Source: Dactylosporangium sucinum
GTDB taxonomy: Bacteria > Actinomycetota > Actinomycetes > Mycobacteriales > Micromonosporaceae
DNA: 64,000 nt
Direction: 5' to 3'
Assembly (NCBI RefSeq): GCF_014647515.1
Contig: NZ_BMPI01000030.1
Span: 1-64,000 of the forward strand
Part shown: positions 8,826 to 17,393 of the stretch, in pieces
How the letters are laid out: each line of letters opens with the position of its first letter
Numbering within the stretch: the first letter of the stretch is position 1
Program-made: the position numbers and the translations under genes
The notes under the pieces: model-generated
Database searches by the model: none
The model's input: the letters and a program-made list of their open reading frames with translations, nothing else
Told to the model about the DNA's origin: nothing

Positions 8826-9959
8826 GTGAACCGCACCATCCACACCGACGAGCACCGGGCGTTCATCGAGCTGGTCCGGGCGTTCGTCGACAAGGAGATC
8901 GCCCCGCACCACGAGCGCTGGGAGCAGGACGGGATCGTCGACCGCGAGGTGTGGCGGGCGGCCGGCCGGGCCGGCCTGCTCGGCTTCTTCGTCGACCCGC
9001 GCTACGGCGGCGCCGGCGTGACCGACCGCCGCTTCAACGCCGTCCTGACCGAGGAGCTGGCCCGGGCCGGCGCGAGCGGTCCCGCGTTCGGCCTGCACAA
9101 CGACATCATCGGGCCGTACCTGACCGACCTGACCAACGACGAGCAGCGGCAGCGGTGGCTGCCGGGCTTCTGCTCCGGCGAGCTCATCACCGCGATCGCC
9201 ATGTCCGAGCCGGGCGCCGGCAGCGACCTGCAGGGCATCGCCACCACCGCCGTGCGGGACGGGGACCACTACGTCCTGAACGGGCAGAAGACGTTCATCA
9301 GCAACGGCATCCTGTCGGACCTGGTCATCGTCGTGGCCCGCACCGACCCGGCGGCCGGCCACCGCGGCATCAGCCTGCTGGTGGTCGAGCGGGGCATGGC
9401 CGGCTTCGAGCGGGGCCGCAACCTCGACAAGATCGGGCAGAAGGCCCAGGACACGGCCGAGCTGTTCTTCTCCGACGTGCGGGTGCCGGCGGCCAACCTG
9501 CTCGGCGAGGAGGGCCGGGGCTTCGCCTACCTCATGCGCAACCTGCCCTACGAGCGGCTGTCCATCGCCGTCGCCGCCCTCGCCGGGGCCGAGCGGGTGT
9601 TCGAGCAGACCGTCGCCTACTGCAAGGAACGGCACGCGTTCGGCGCGCCGATCGGCAGCTTCCAGCACAACCGGTTCGTGCTGGCCGAGCTGGCCACCGA
9701 GCTGCGCATCGGCCGCGTGTTCGTCGACCGGTGCCTGGTCGACGCCGAGCTCACGGCGCAGACCGCGGCGATGGCGAAGTGGTGGTGCACGGAGCTGCAG
9801 CAGCGCACCGTGGACCGCTGCCTGCAGCTGCACGGCGGCTACGGCTACATGCGCGAGTATCCGGTGGCGCGGGCGTACCTCGACGCCCGCGTGCAGACGA
9901 TCTACGGCGGCACGACCGAGATCATGAAGGAGGTGGTCGGCCGGTCACTCGGCCTGTGA
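8826..9959 (+). CDS. Acyl-CoA dehydrogenase
   Basis: A 377-residue FAD enzyme that introduces the alpha,beta double bond of acyl-CoA in beta-oxidation. Visible signatures are ITAIAMSEPGAGSDLQGI (FAD/substrate region), YVLNGQKTFISNG, and the C-terminal QLHGGYGYMREYPVAR followed by IYGGTTEIMKE, where the Glu after GGT is the expected catalytic base. I chose the GTG at 8826 because GAGGAG lies 9 nt upstream. An in-frame ATG at 8724 would add a non-conserved tail. The gene is divergent from the livK operon, and its end overlaps the convergent TetR gene by 15 bp. It could act after FadD on isoprenoid acyl-CoAs. The substrate is unproven. Confidence 0.9.
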   Translation: MNRTIHTDEHRAFIELVRAFVDKEIAPHHERWEQDGIVDREVWRAAGRAGLLGFFVDPRYGGAGVTDRRFNAVLTEELARAGASGPAFGLHNDIIGPYLTDLTNDEQRQRWLPGFCSGELITAIAMSEPGAGSDLQGIATTAVRDGDHYVLNGQKTFISNGILSDLVIVVARTDPAAGHRGISLLVVERGMAGFERGRNLDKIGQKAQDTAELFFSDVRVPAANLLGEEGRGFAYLMRNLPYERLSIAVAALAGAERVFEQTVAYCKERHAFGAPIGSFQHNRFVLAELATELRIGRVFVDRCLVDAELTAQTAAMAKWWCTELQQRTVDRCLQLHGGYGYMREYPVARAYLDARVQTIYGGTTEIMKEVVGRSLGL

Positions 9960-10616
9960 CAGCATGGGCACCAGGAACTGCCGGGCGATCGCACGCAGCT
10001 GCTCGTCGTCGTCGAGATCGATGATCTGGCTCGGCGTGATGAGGAACGACGAGGAGATCCGGGTCCACAGCTCGGCCACGACCTCGACGTCCACGTCGGC
10101 CGAGATGGTGCCGGCGTGCTGCTCGCTGCGCAGCTGGCCGGCGACGAACCGCTGCACGGTGCCCTGCGTCCGGCCGCCGTCGCTGATCATCGACGGGATG
10201 ACGAGCTCGGGCTCGGCGCTCATCAGGCCGCCGATCAGCGGGTTGCGCCGGATGGCCTGCAGCGCGCTGACGAAGCCCAGCACGACCCGGTCGGCGACGG
10301 TCTCCGCCCGCTCGATGTCCACGAGGAACTGGTCGAAATAGCGCCGGAACTCGCGCCGCACCACCTGCTCGACCAGGGCGTCCTTGGTGGCGAAGCGACG
10401 ATACGCGGTGATGCGGGAGACCCCGGCCCGCCGGGCGACGTCCTCCATGGTGGAGCGCCGGATGCCCATGCGGCAGAACTGGTCGTAGGCCGCGTCGAGC
10501 AGGCGCGTGGTGATCTCGTCGTTGTCCCCGGCGCGCTCCACCGCCTCGGCGAACGCCCGCTCCAGCAGCGAGTCCGAGTCGGCGGTCGCGACCAGGGCCG
10601 ACAACAACGGTTCCAC
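9945..10616 (-). CDS. TetR-family regulator, paralogue of the regulator beside lcp
   Basis: A 223-residue TetR protein. The helix-turn-helix region is TMEDVARRAGVSRITAYRRF near residues 56-75. Its body is strikingly similar to the second TetR gene at 11852-12490: both share VEQVVRREFRRYFDQFLVD and RNPLIGGLM/HNPLIGGLM. It is the last gene of the minus-strand cluster TetR-SDR-synthetase fragment-TetR, 33 bp after the fragment. The GTG start follows GGAAAGG. The most likely role is sensing a degradation intermediate and repressing genes of this locus. Ligand and operator are unknown. Confidence 0.85.
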   Translation of the reverse strand: MEPLLSALVATADSDSLLERAFAEAVERAGDNDEITTRLLDAAYDQFCRMGIRRSTMEDVARRAGVSRITAYRRFATKDALVEQVVRREFRRYFDQFLVDIERAETVADRVVLGFVSALQAIRRNPLIGGLMSAEPELVIPSMISDGGRTQGTVQRFVAGQLRSEQHAGTISADVDVEVVAELWTRISSSFLITPSQIIDLDDDEQLRAIARQFLVPMLSQAE

Positions 10617-10649
10617 GGCCCGCCTTTCCCCGACGCCGGAATCGAGTCA

Positions 10650-11060
10650 TCATACCGGGCTCCGGCGCCGGCCCAGGTCGTCGCGCCGGGCGAGTGCCCC
10701 GGCGGAGCGGACGTAGGCCAGCGACACCGTCGCCAGGCTCAGGTCCTCCGGCGCCGGCTCGCCGACCAGCACGATCCGCCGCAGGCTCGGCAGCCCGGGC
10801 AGGACCGGCCGCCACCGGGCCAGCTCGGCCGAGCCCTCCAGCACGAGCAGCTGCGCGGCGCTGTGCCGGGCCACCAGGCGCAGCTGGTCGGTGCTCAGCG
10901 CGGGGCGCAGGGGCACCGGCGTCGCGCCCACGTGGACCGCCGCGCTGTGGATCAGCCAGTGCTCCGGGCGGCCGGACATCATGATCAGGACCCGGCCACC
11001 GGCCCGCAGGCCGATCTCGGTGAGGCCGCGGCCGACGACGGCCACCTCGTCAGTGTCCAC
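10650..11060 (-). pseudogene. Acyl-CoA synthetase fragment (N-terminal AMP-binding portion only)
   Basis: 136 codons that align with about residues 42-140 of the fadD product at 137-1924 (for example VLIMMSGRPEHWLIHSAAVH against MIMMMPSRVEHWALDLAAVH, and ALSTDQLRLVARHSAA). It lacks the first 40 residues, the ATP P-loop and the whole C-terminal domain, so it cannot be an active ligase. It nevertheless has a GTG start with a good GAGGGGG site, 16 bp after the SDR gene. It is probably the remnant of a deleted fadD paralogue. A retained small protein is less likely but not excluded. Confidence 0.75.
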
Positions 11061-11076
11061 GACGTGCCCCCTCAGG

Positions 11077-11835
11077 TCATTGAGCGGTCCAGCCCCCGTC
11101 GACGTGCAGGATGCTGCCGGTGACGTATCCGGCCGCGTCGGACGCCAGGAACGCGACCGCGCCGACGACCTCCTCCGGCCGGCCGAACCGGCCCATCGGG
11201 ATGCGCTCGCGCAGCCGCTGCGACCACGTCTCGTGGTTGCGCAGCCCCTCGGTCATCCGGGTCTCCAGGTAGCCGGGCGCCACCGCGTTGACCCGCACGC
11301 CGGCCGGTGCCCACTCCAGGGCCAGGGTCCGGGTCAGCTGCTCGACGCCGCCCTTGCTGGCGCTGTAGGCGGCCAGCCGCGGCAGGCCGACCTGGCCGTG
11401 GACCGAGGAGATGTTGACGATGCTGCCCGCGCCCTGCCGCAGCATGACCGCGCCGGCCGCGCGGGCGCAGCGGAAGACCCCGGACAGGTTGGTGTCGAGC
11501 ACGCGCTGCCAGTCGGCCGTGCCGAGCCGCTCGCTGCGCTCCAGCGACGGGCTGATCCCGGCGTTGTTGACCAGCACGTCGAGGCGGCCCCAGCGCTGCG
11601 TGGCCAGCTCGACGACCGCGTCGGCGGTGGCCTCGTCGGTGACGTCGCCGACGACCGTCTCCGCGGTGCCGCCGGCGGCGACGATCCGGTCCCGCACGGC
11701 CCGCAGGGTGTCGGCGGCGCGGGCCTGGAGGATGACCGTCGCGCCGTGCGCGGCCAGCCCCTCGGCCAGCGCCGCGCCGAGGCCCCGGCCGGCCCCGGTG
11801 ACCCAGGCGACCTTGCCGTGCAACTGCCCGGTCAC
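11077..11835 (-). CDS. SDR-family NAD(P)-dependent oxidoreductase (FabG-like)
   Basis: A 252-residue classical short-chain dehydrogenase. The cofactor motif VTGAGRGLGAALA is near residue 12, NNAG near 90, the catalytic Ser lies in IVNISS and the Tyr-x-x-x-Lys in YSASKGG. The end, SILHVDGGWT, is typical of FabG-like enzymes. The GTG start at 11835 lies 16 bp after the TetR gene and the gene is followed by the synthetase fragment, suggesting one transcript. In a beta-oxidation setting it could act as a 3-hydroxyacyl-CoA dehydrogenase or on a hydroxylated isoprenoid intermediate. The substrate cannot be inferred. Confidence 0.88.
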   Translation of the reverse strand: MTGQLHGKVAWVTGAGRGLGAALAEGLAAHGATVILQARAADTLRAVRDRIVAAGGTAETVVGDVTDEATADAVVELATQRWGRLDVLVNNAGISPSLERSERLGTADWQRVLDTNLSGVFRCARAAGAVMLRQGAGSIVNISSVHGQVGLPRLAAYSASKGGVEQLTRTLALEWAPAGVRVNAVAPGYLETRMTEGLRNHETWSQRLRERIPMGRFGRPEEVVGAVAFLASDAAGYVTGSILHVDGGWTAQ

Positions 11836-11851
11836 CGGGGTCCCCCGACGT

Positions 11852-12490
11852 TCACGACGAGGCCCTCGGCTGGAGCATGGGCACGAGGAACTGCCGGGCC
11901 ACCGCGGCGAGCTGGGCCTCGTCGTCGAGGTCGACGACCTGGCTGGGGATCGCGAGGAACGACGCCGAGACCCGGACCATCAGCTCCGCGGCGAGGTCGG
12001 CGTCCAGGTCGTGCGACACGTTGCCCGCGCGCTGCTCGCGGCGCAGCTGCCCGGCGAGGAACCGTCGCACGGTCGCCAGGGTCTGCCCGCCGTCGCTGAT
12101 CATCGACGGCGCGACCAGGTCGGGCTCCGCGGCCATCAGGCCGCCGATCAGCGGATTGTGCCGCAGCGCGCGCAGCGAGCTCACGAACCCGGCCACCACC
12201 CGGTCGGCCACGGTCCCGGCGCGGGCGATGTCGACGAGGAACTGGTCGAAATACCGCCGGAACTCCCGCCGCACCACCTGCTCGACCAGCGCGTTCTTGG
12301 TCGCGAACCGCCGGTAGACGGTGATGCGGGAGACCCGGGCGCGGCGGGCCACGTCCTCCATGGTGCAGCGCTGGATCCCCACCCGGCAGAACTGCTCGTA
12401 GGCCGCGTCGAGCAGTCGGGTCCGGATTTCGTCCGCATCATCGATGCCTTCAACAGCGTCAATGTATGCGCGTTCGACGAGGGACGTCAC
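11852..12490 (-). CDS. TetR-family regulator divergent from lcp (candidate LcpR-type repressor)
   Basis: A 212-residue TetR protein with HTH TMEDVARRARVSRITVYRRF. I chose the GTG at 12490 because AGGAGG lies 5 nt upstream and the protein then begins TSLVERAYIDAV. It is transcribed away from the first lcp gene, with only 119 bp between the starts containing an inverted repeat. TetR proteins controlling lcp (LcpR) are known in Gordonia and Streptomyces. This position makes the same role likely here, though I cannot compare sequences. It is a close paralogue of the TetR gene at 9945-10616. Confidence 0.88.
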   Translation of the reverse strand: MTSLVERAYIDAVEGIDDADEIRTRLLDAAYEQFCRVGIQRCTMEDVARRARVSRITVYRRFATKNALVEQVVRREFRRYFDQFLVDIARAGTVADRVVAGFVSSLRALRHNPLIGGLMAAEPDLVAPSMISDGGQTLATVRRFLAGQLRREQRAGNVSHDLDADLAAELMVRVSASFLAIPSQVVDLDDEAQLAAVARQFLVPMLQPRASS

Positions 12491-12537
12491 GATCACCTCC
12501 TGAAGCGTCTTGTGATGGCCGACACAGTGTGGTCTCA

Positions 12538-12573
12538 TACGTGAAACACCGAGGCAATCTGCGTTTCATCGTA
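12538..12573. promoter_or_regulatory. Inverted repeat in the TetR-lcp divergent promoter
   Basis: TACGTGAAAC (12538-12547) and GTTTCATCGTA (12563-12573) are reverse complements apart from one inserted base. This gives a TACG(A)TGAAAC palindrome with a 15-bp spacer in the 119-bp TetR-lcp intergenic region. ATCGTATC (12568-12575) recurs at 13866-13873 upstream of the second lcp. It is a plausible operator for one or both TetR proteins. Confidence 0.5.
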
Positions 12574-12609
12574 TCAGATCTGGTCTCGACCTCAAGGAGG
12601 AGCGACGGC

Positions 12610-13818
12610 ATGGACCGGCTCAGCAGGCGAAACGTGTTGGCGGTGGGCGGTGCGCTGGGCGCACTCGGCGCGCTGGGGGTGGCGACCCCGGGATGGACCT
12701 GGGCGCCGAGCGGCTCCGTCGCGGGCGCGGGCGCGGGTGCCGACCCGCGCTGGGTGTGGGACGAGGAGGCCGACCCGCTGGTCGCCTCGCTGATCGACCG
12801 CGGCGACGTGCCGCGGGTCAACGAGCTGCTGCGGACCTGGACCAAGAACGGCCAGGCGCTGCCGAGCGGGCTGCCGGCGGACCTGCGGGACTTCATGGAG
12901 CGCGCCCGGCAGCTGCCGGCCTGGACCGACCAGCGCAAGCTCGCCCTCGCGGTCGAGTTCAACAACAAGCGGGGGCTGTACCTCGGGGTCCTCTACGGGC
13001 TGGCCAGCGGCATGATGAGCACGGTCATCCCGAAGGAGGCGCGGGCCGTCTACTACTCCCAGGGCGGCGCGGACATGAAGGACCGCATCTCCAAGACGGC
13101 CAAGCTGGGGTACGACATCGGCGCCCGCAACGCCTACCAGCCCGACGGTGAGATGATCGTGACCTGCGTCAAGACGCGGCTGGTGCACGCGGCGGTCCGG
13201 CACCTGCTGCCGCAGTCGCCGTACTGGTCGGCGGTCGCCGACGAGGAGATCCCGATCAGCCAGCGGGACATGATGGTGACCTGGCACAGCCTGCCGACGA
13301 CCGTCATGCAGAAGCTGACCGCCTGGAAGGTGCCGATCCCGGCCGCCGAGTCCGAGGCGTTCCTGCACTCCTGGCAGGTCGGCGCCCACATGCTCGGCAT
13401 CAGGGACGAGTACATCCCGGCCTCCTGGGTGGAGGCGAACTCCCAGGCCGCGCAGGTGCTCACGCCGGTGCTGGCCCCGACCGCCGAGGGCATCAAGCTC
13501 GCCGACATCCTGCTCAACCTCGGCTCGGTGATCGACGGCGGCCTGCTCACCAAGCCGATCCTCGGCGCGTTCACCCGGTTCATGCTCGGCGACCAGATCG
13601 CCGGGTGGCTGAAGATCGACCGGGAGCCGATCTGGGACACGCTGCTGAAGACCGCCTGGGGGCCGTTCATCGCCGTCCGGGAGGGGCTGCTGCCGTTCCC
13701 GCTGGCGCCGGCCGCGTACTGGACCTTCGACGAGTTCCTCCGCAAGGCGGCGCTGCTCTTCCTGTCCGAGGCCAAGCCCATCAGGATCGAGATCCCGGTC
13801 GCCAACCGTCCGTCCTGA
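12610..13818 (+). CDS. lcp: Latex clearing protein (rubber oxygenase), first copy
   Basis: A 402-residue secreted b-type haem dioxygenase that would cleave poly(cis-1,4-isoprene) endolytically outside the cell into oligomers with aldehyde and keto ends. The Tat signal SRRNVLAVGGALGALGALGV starts at residue 5. Known functional residues of Streptomyces sp. K30 Lcp (E148, R164, K167, T168, H198) map with a constant offset of -5 to E143 (PKEARAVYY), R159, K162, T163 (DRISKT) and H193 (RLVHAAVRH). The length matches the family. AAGGAGG lies 9 nt before the ATG. It is followed 92 bp later by a second lcp and then by a molybdenum hydroxylase, the same association as in rubber degraders. Confidence 0.92.
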   Translation: MDRLSRRNVLAVGGALGALGALGVATPGWTWAPSGSVAGAGAGADPRWVWDEEADPLVASLIDRGDVPRVNELLRTWTKNGQALPSGLPADLRDFMERARQLPAWTDQRKLALAVEFNNKRGLYLGVLYGLASGMMSTVIPKEARAVYYSQGGADMKDRISKTAKLGYDIGARNAYQPDGEMIVTCVKTRLVHAAVRHLLPQSPYWSAVADEEIPISQRDMMVTWHSLPTTVMQKLTAWKVPIPAAESEAFLHSWQVGAHMLGIRDEYIPASWVEANSQAAQVLTPVLAPTAEGIKLADILLNLGSVIDGGLLTKPILGAFTRFMLGDQIAGWLKIDREPIWDTLLKTAWGPFIAVREGLLPFPLAPAAYWTFDEFLRKAALLFLSEAKPIRIEIPVANRPS

Positions 13819-13860
13819 CCAGTTCGGCATCCACGGACGTCTTGTTCAGGTACAAAGAAA

Positions 13861-13891
13861 CGCATATCGTATCTGCGTATCATCCGATGCG
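13861..13891. promoter_or_regulatory. Repeated operator-like sequence upstream of the second lcp
   Basis: The 92-bp gap between the lcp genes holds two direct CGTATC copies 8 bp apart (13868-13873 and 13876-13881). They sit inside an inverted pair, CGCAT (13861-13865) and ATGCG (13887-13891). ATCGTATC (13866-13873) is shared with the first lcp promoter. This suggests the second lcp has its own regulated promoter, probably under the same TetR regulator. Confidence 0.45.
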
Positions 13892-13910
13892 CATGAGGAG
13901 GGTTAGAGGC

Positions 13911-15110
13911 ATGGCCGAGCTCAGCAGGAGAAAGATCCTGATCTCGGGCGGGGCACTGGGCGCGCTCGGCGCCCTCGGGGTGGCGACCCCGGCCTGGTCC
14001 TGGGCGCCGAGCGGCTCGATCGCGGGCGCCGGCACCGGCGCCGACCCGCGGTGGGTCTGGGACGCGGAGGCCGACCCGCTGGTCGCCGCGCTCATCGACC
14101 GCGGCGACGTGCCGCTGGTCAACCAGCTGCTGTGGGACTGGAACCGCAACGACCAGCCGCTGCCCGCCGGGCTGCCGGCGGACCTGCGGGACTTCATGGA
14201 GCACGCCCGGCAGCTGCCGGCGTGGGCGGACCGGGTGAAGCTGGAGCGCGCGGCCCAGTTCAACAAGTCCCGGGGGTTGTACCTCAACCTGCTCAACGGC
14301 GTCGGCGGCGGCATGCTCAGCACCGCCATCCCCAAGGAGGCCCGCGCGGTCTACTACTCCAAGGGCGGCGCCGACATGGAGGACCGCGTCGCCAAGACGA
14401 GCATCCTCGGGTTCGCCGTCGGCGACCTCAACGCGTACCGGCCCGACGGCGACTGCGTCGTCCAGGCGGTGAAGACCCGCCTGGTGCACGCGGCGGTGCG
14501 GCACCTGCTGCAGCAGTCGCCGCACTGGGACGGCACGATCCCGATCAGCCAGGAGGACATGCTCGTCACCTGGCACACGCTGCCGACGTTCGCCATGCGC
14601 CGGATGCGTGACTGGCAGGTGCCGATGACCACCGCCGACACCGACGCCTACCTGCACGTGTGGCAGGTGACGGCGCACATGCTCGGCATCCGCGACGAGT
14701 ACATCCCCGCCACCTGGGCCGCCGCCAACGCCCAGTCCGACCAGATCCTGCCCCGCAACATGGGACCGACGCCGGAGGGCGTCATCCTCACCGACATCCT
14801 GCTCGGCCAGCTCGCCGAGCAGACCAGCCCCGGCAGCATCAGCCGGCCGCTGTGCAACGCGCTCGCCCGCTACCTCGTCGGCGACCAGGTCGCCGATTGG
14901 GACGGCATCCGCCGCGAGCCGGTGTGGGGGCCGCTCATCAGCACCGTCTGGCCGCTGCTGGTGAAGTTCCGCGAGGGCCTCATCCCGCTGCCGCTGGTGC
15001 CCGAGACCGCCTGGGTCATCGACGAGGCCGCCCGCCAGTACATCCTCTTCTACCTCACCAAGGGCAAGGAGACGAAGATCGTCATCCCCACCGTGAACCG
15101 CCCCGAGTGA
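13911..15110 (+). CDS. lcp: Latex clearing protein (rubber oxygenase), second copy
   Basis: A 399-residue paralogue of the preceding gene. It keeps the Tat signal (SRRKILISGGALGALGALGV) and every mapped functional residue at identical positions: E143, R159, K162, T163 (DRVAKT) and H193. It differs most in the middle and C-terminal thirds, for example DQVADWDGI and the loss of a short insert after HLLQQSPHW, so product range or substrate form may differ. GAGGAGGG precedes the ATG at 13911. An in-frame ATG at 13893 overlaps that site and is unlikely. The stop overlaps a possible GTG start of the molybdenum hydroxylase gene, so the genes appear translationally linked. Confidence 0.92.
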   Translation: MAELSRRKILISGGALGALGALGVATPAWSWAPSGSIAGAGTGADPRWVWDAEADPLVAALIDRGDVPLVNQLLWDWNRNDQPLPAGLPADLRDFMEHARQLPAWADRVKLERAAQFNKSRGLYLNLLNGVGGGMLSTAIPKEARAVYYSKGGADMEDRVAKTSILGFAVGDLNAYRPDGDCVVQAVKTRLVHAAVRHLLQQSPHWDGTIPISQEDMLVTWHTLPTFAMRRMRDWQVPMTTADTDAYLHVWQVTAHMLGIRDEYIPATWAAANAQSDQILPRNMGPTPEGVILTDILLGQLAEQTSPGSISRPLCNALARYLVGDQVADWDGIRREPVWGPLISTVWPLLVKFREGLIPLPLVPETAWVIDEAARQYILFYLTKGKETKIVIPTVNRPE

Positions 15111-15118
15111 GCCCCCCG

Positions 15119-17392
15119 ATGCCCGAACCCATCCCGCGCCGGCGGTTCCTCGGCTACGTCGTGGCCGCGCCGGTCCTGGTGACCGCAGCCCAGCTCGACG
15201 TCGCGCCGCTGCCGGCCGGCGCCGCCACCGCCGACATCACCGACATCCTCGACCTCAACGACCTGATGACCGCGGCCGCCCTGCCGACCTCGGGCCTCAT
15301 CTCCGTCGGGGTCGACCCGGACGGCACGGTGTCGTTCGCCCTGCCCCGGGCCGAGGTGGGGCAGGGCGTCACCACCTCGACCGCCATGCTCATCGCCGAG
15401 GAGCTGTCCGTGCCGCTGCAGCGGGTGCGGGTCACCCTCGCCGACGCCCGGCCCGAGCTGCTGTTCAACCAGCTCACCGGCGGCTCGAACACGACGATCG
15501 CGACCTACACCCCGATCCGGGTCGCCGCCGCCGTCGCCCGCCAGCGGCTGCTGCAGGCGGCGGCGACCGAGCTCGGCGGCGCGCCCGCCGACCTGAGCCT
15601 GCGCGCCGGAGTGGTCACCGACCGCTCCGGCCGCGGCATCCCCATCGGCGACCTCGCCGAGAAGGCCGCGAGCACGTGGACCGTGCCGGTCGCGGTCGAG
15701 CTCGCCCCCCGCGCGTCGTTCACCGTCATCGGCCGGCCGACCAACCGCATCGACGCCCTCGACGCGGTGACCGGCCGCAAGAAGTTCGCCATGGACCTCG
15801 ACGTCGCCGGCGCGAAGCCGGCGATGGTCTGCCGCCCGCCCACCATCAACGGCAAGGTCGGCTCGGTGGCCAACGCCGCCGAGGTCCGGGCGATGCCGGG
15901 CGTCACCGACGTCGTGGTCGTCTCCACCGGCGTGGCCGTGCGCGCGGACACCTTCGGCCAGTGCGTCGACGCGGTGCGCGCGCTGCGGGTGACCTGGCGG
16001 CCCGGCACCGCCGAGGGGAAGTCCGACGCCACGGTACTGCGGTCGCTGGCCGCCGCCGAGATCCCGCTCGGCCTGCGGCCGCCGACGCCGGTCGTGGAGG
16101 GGAAGTTCACCTTCCACTTCCGCAGCAACGGCGCGCTGGAGCCCAACTGCGCGATCGCCGACGTCCGCCCCGGCCGGGCCGAGATCTGGTCGGCACTGAA
16201 GTCGCCGATCGTGGCCAAGCAGGCCATCGCGGCCAAGCTCGGGCTGCCGGCGGGCAGCGTCACCGTGCACGTCACGGAGGGCGGCGGCTCGTTCGGGCGC
16301 AAGCTGTTTTTCGACGCCGCGCTGGAGGCCGCCGAGGTCTCCCAGAAGATCGGCAAGCCGGTCAAGCTTATGTGGCACCGGGCCGACGACTCCCGCCAGG
16401 GGCGCGCCCATCCGATGGCCACGTCGCGGGTCCGCATCGCCTACCTCGGCGGCACCGTGCTGAGCTACACGCAGCGGCACACCAGCGTGGCCACCGACCT
16501 CAGCCACGGGCTCGGCGAGATCATCACCGCCATGGCCGCCCGGCTCCCGGTCGGCGACATCGGCTTCTCCGAGACGTTCTTCCAGCTCAGCCAGCAGATG
16601 TCGTACAACTTCGGGGTCAACAGCCGGCTGCTCAGCGAGACCGACAAGAGCTTCAACACCGGCAGCATGCGCAACGTCTACTCGCCCGACGTGACGTGCG
16701 CCCGCGAGCTGATCGTCGACCAGCTCGCGGCCGCCATGGGCAAGGACCCGTACCGGTTCCGCCGCGACTTCCTGCGCGACGACCGCTCCCGGGCCGCGCT
16801 GGAGTCGGTGGCCACGGCCGGCGGCTGGGGCCGGGCGATGCCGGCCGGCACCGCCCAGGGCATCGCGTTCCACGCCGAGTACAAGGCGGTCAGCGCCGCC
16901 CTGGTGGAGATCGACTGCCGCCCCGCCACGGCCAACCGGCCGGTCCGCGACGGCGTGGCCGGGCCGCGGGTGACCAGGGTGGTGTTCGCGGTCGACGTGG
17001 GGCTCGCCGTCAACCCGCGCGGCCTGGAGGCGCAGATGATGGGCGGCATCATGGACGGCATCGCCCTCGCGCTGACCTCCAGCCTGCACCTGCGCGACGG
17101 GTACTTCCTCGAGGCAAGCTGGGACAACTACTTCTACACCCGGCAGTGGAACACCCCGCCCGACCTGCGGATCATCGTCCTGCCGAGCACGTCCGAGCAG
17201 CCCGGCGGCGCGGGCGAGCTGGCCGTCGCCGCGTCGATGGCCGCGGTCGCCTGCGCCTACGGCCGCGCCACCGGCACGATGCCGACCACGTTCCCGATCA
17301 ACCACGGCACCCTGTCGTTCACGCCGAAGCCGACGATCCCACCGATCCCGCCGTCGCCCACCGACGGCCTCGCGCACCCCTGGGAGCCCTGA
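15119..17392 (+). CDS. Exported molybdenum hydroxylase large subunit (OxiAB-like aldehyde dehydrogenase)
   Basis: A 757-residue molybdopterin-binding subunit of the xanthine oxidase family. The N-terminus PRRRFLGYVVAAPVLV is a Tat signal, fitting export with its cofactor. Visible features are PRAEVGQGVTTSTAMLIAEE, the substrate-domain segment GRPTNRIDALDAVTGRKKFAMD starting with GRPTNRIDAL, TEGGGSFGRKLFFDAALEAA, and the C-terminal QPGGAGELAVAAS, whose Glu (about residue 700) is the expected catalytic base. A GTG at 15107 overlapping the lcp stop is an alternative start. In Streptomyces sp. K30, oxiA and oxiB next to lcp encode such an enzyme, which oxidises rubber-derived aldehydes to acids. 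That role is very likely here. Confidence 0.88.
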   Translation: MPEPIPRRRFLGYVVAAPVLVTAAQLDVAPLPAGAATADITDILDLNDLMTAAALPTSGLISVGVDPDGTVSFALPRAEVGQGVTTSTAMLIAEELSVPLQRVRVTLADARPELLFNQLTGGSNTTIATYTPIRVAAAVARQRLLQAAATELGGAPADLSLRAGVVTDRSGRGIPIGDLAEKAASTWTVPVAVELAPRASFTVIGRPTNRIDALDAVTGRKKFAMDLDVAGAKPAMVCRPPTINGKVGSVANAAEVRAMPGVTDVVVVSTGVAVRADTFGQCVDAVRALRVTWRPGTAEGKSDATVLRSLAAAEIPLGLRPPTPVVEGKFTFHFRSNGALEPNCAIADVRPGRAEIWSALKSPIVAKQAIAAKLGLPAGSVTVHVTEGGGSFGRKLFFDAALEAAEVSQKIGKPVKLMWHRADDSRQGRAHPMATSRVRIAYLGGTVLSYTQRHTSVATDLSHGLGEIITAMAARLPVGDIGFSETFFQLSQQMSYNFGVNSRLLSETDKSFNTGSMRNVYSPDVTCARELIVDQLAAAMGKDPYRFRRDFLRDDRSRAALESVATAGGWGRAMPAGTAQGIAFHAEYKAVSAALVEIDCRPATANRPVRDGVAGPRVTRVVFAVDVGLAVNPRGLEAQMMGGIMDGIALALTSSLHLRDGYFLEASWDNYFYTRQWNTPPDLRIIVLPSTSEQPGGAGELAVAASMAAVACAYGRATGTMPTTFPINHGTLSFTPKPTIPPIPPSPTDGLAHPWEP

Positions 17393-17393
17393 G

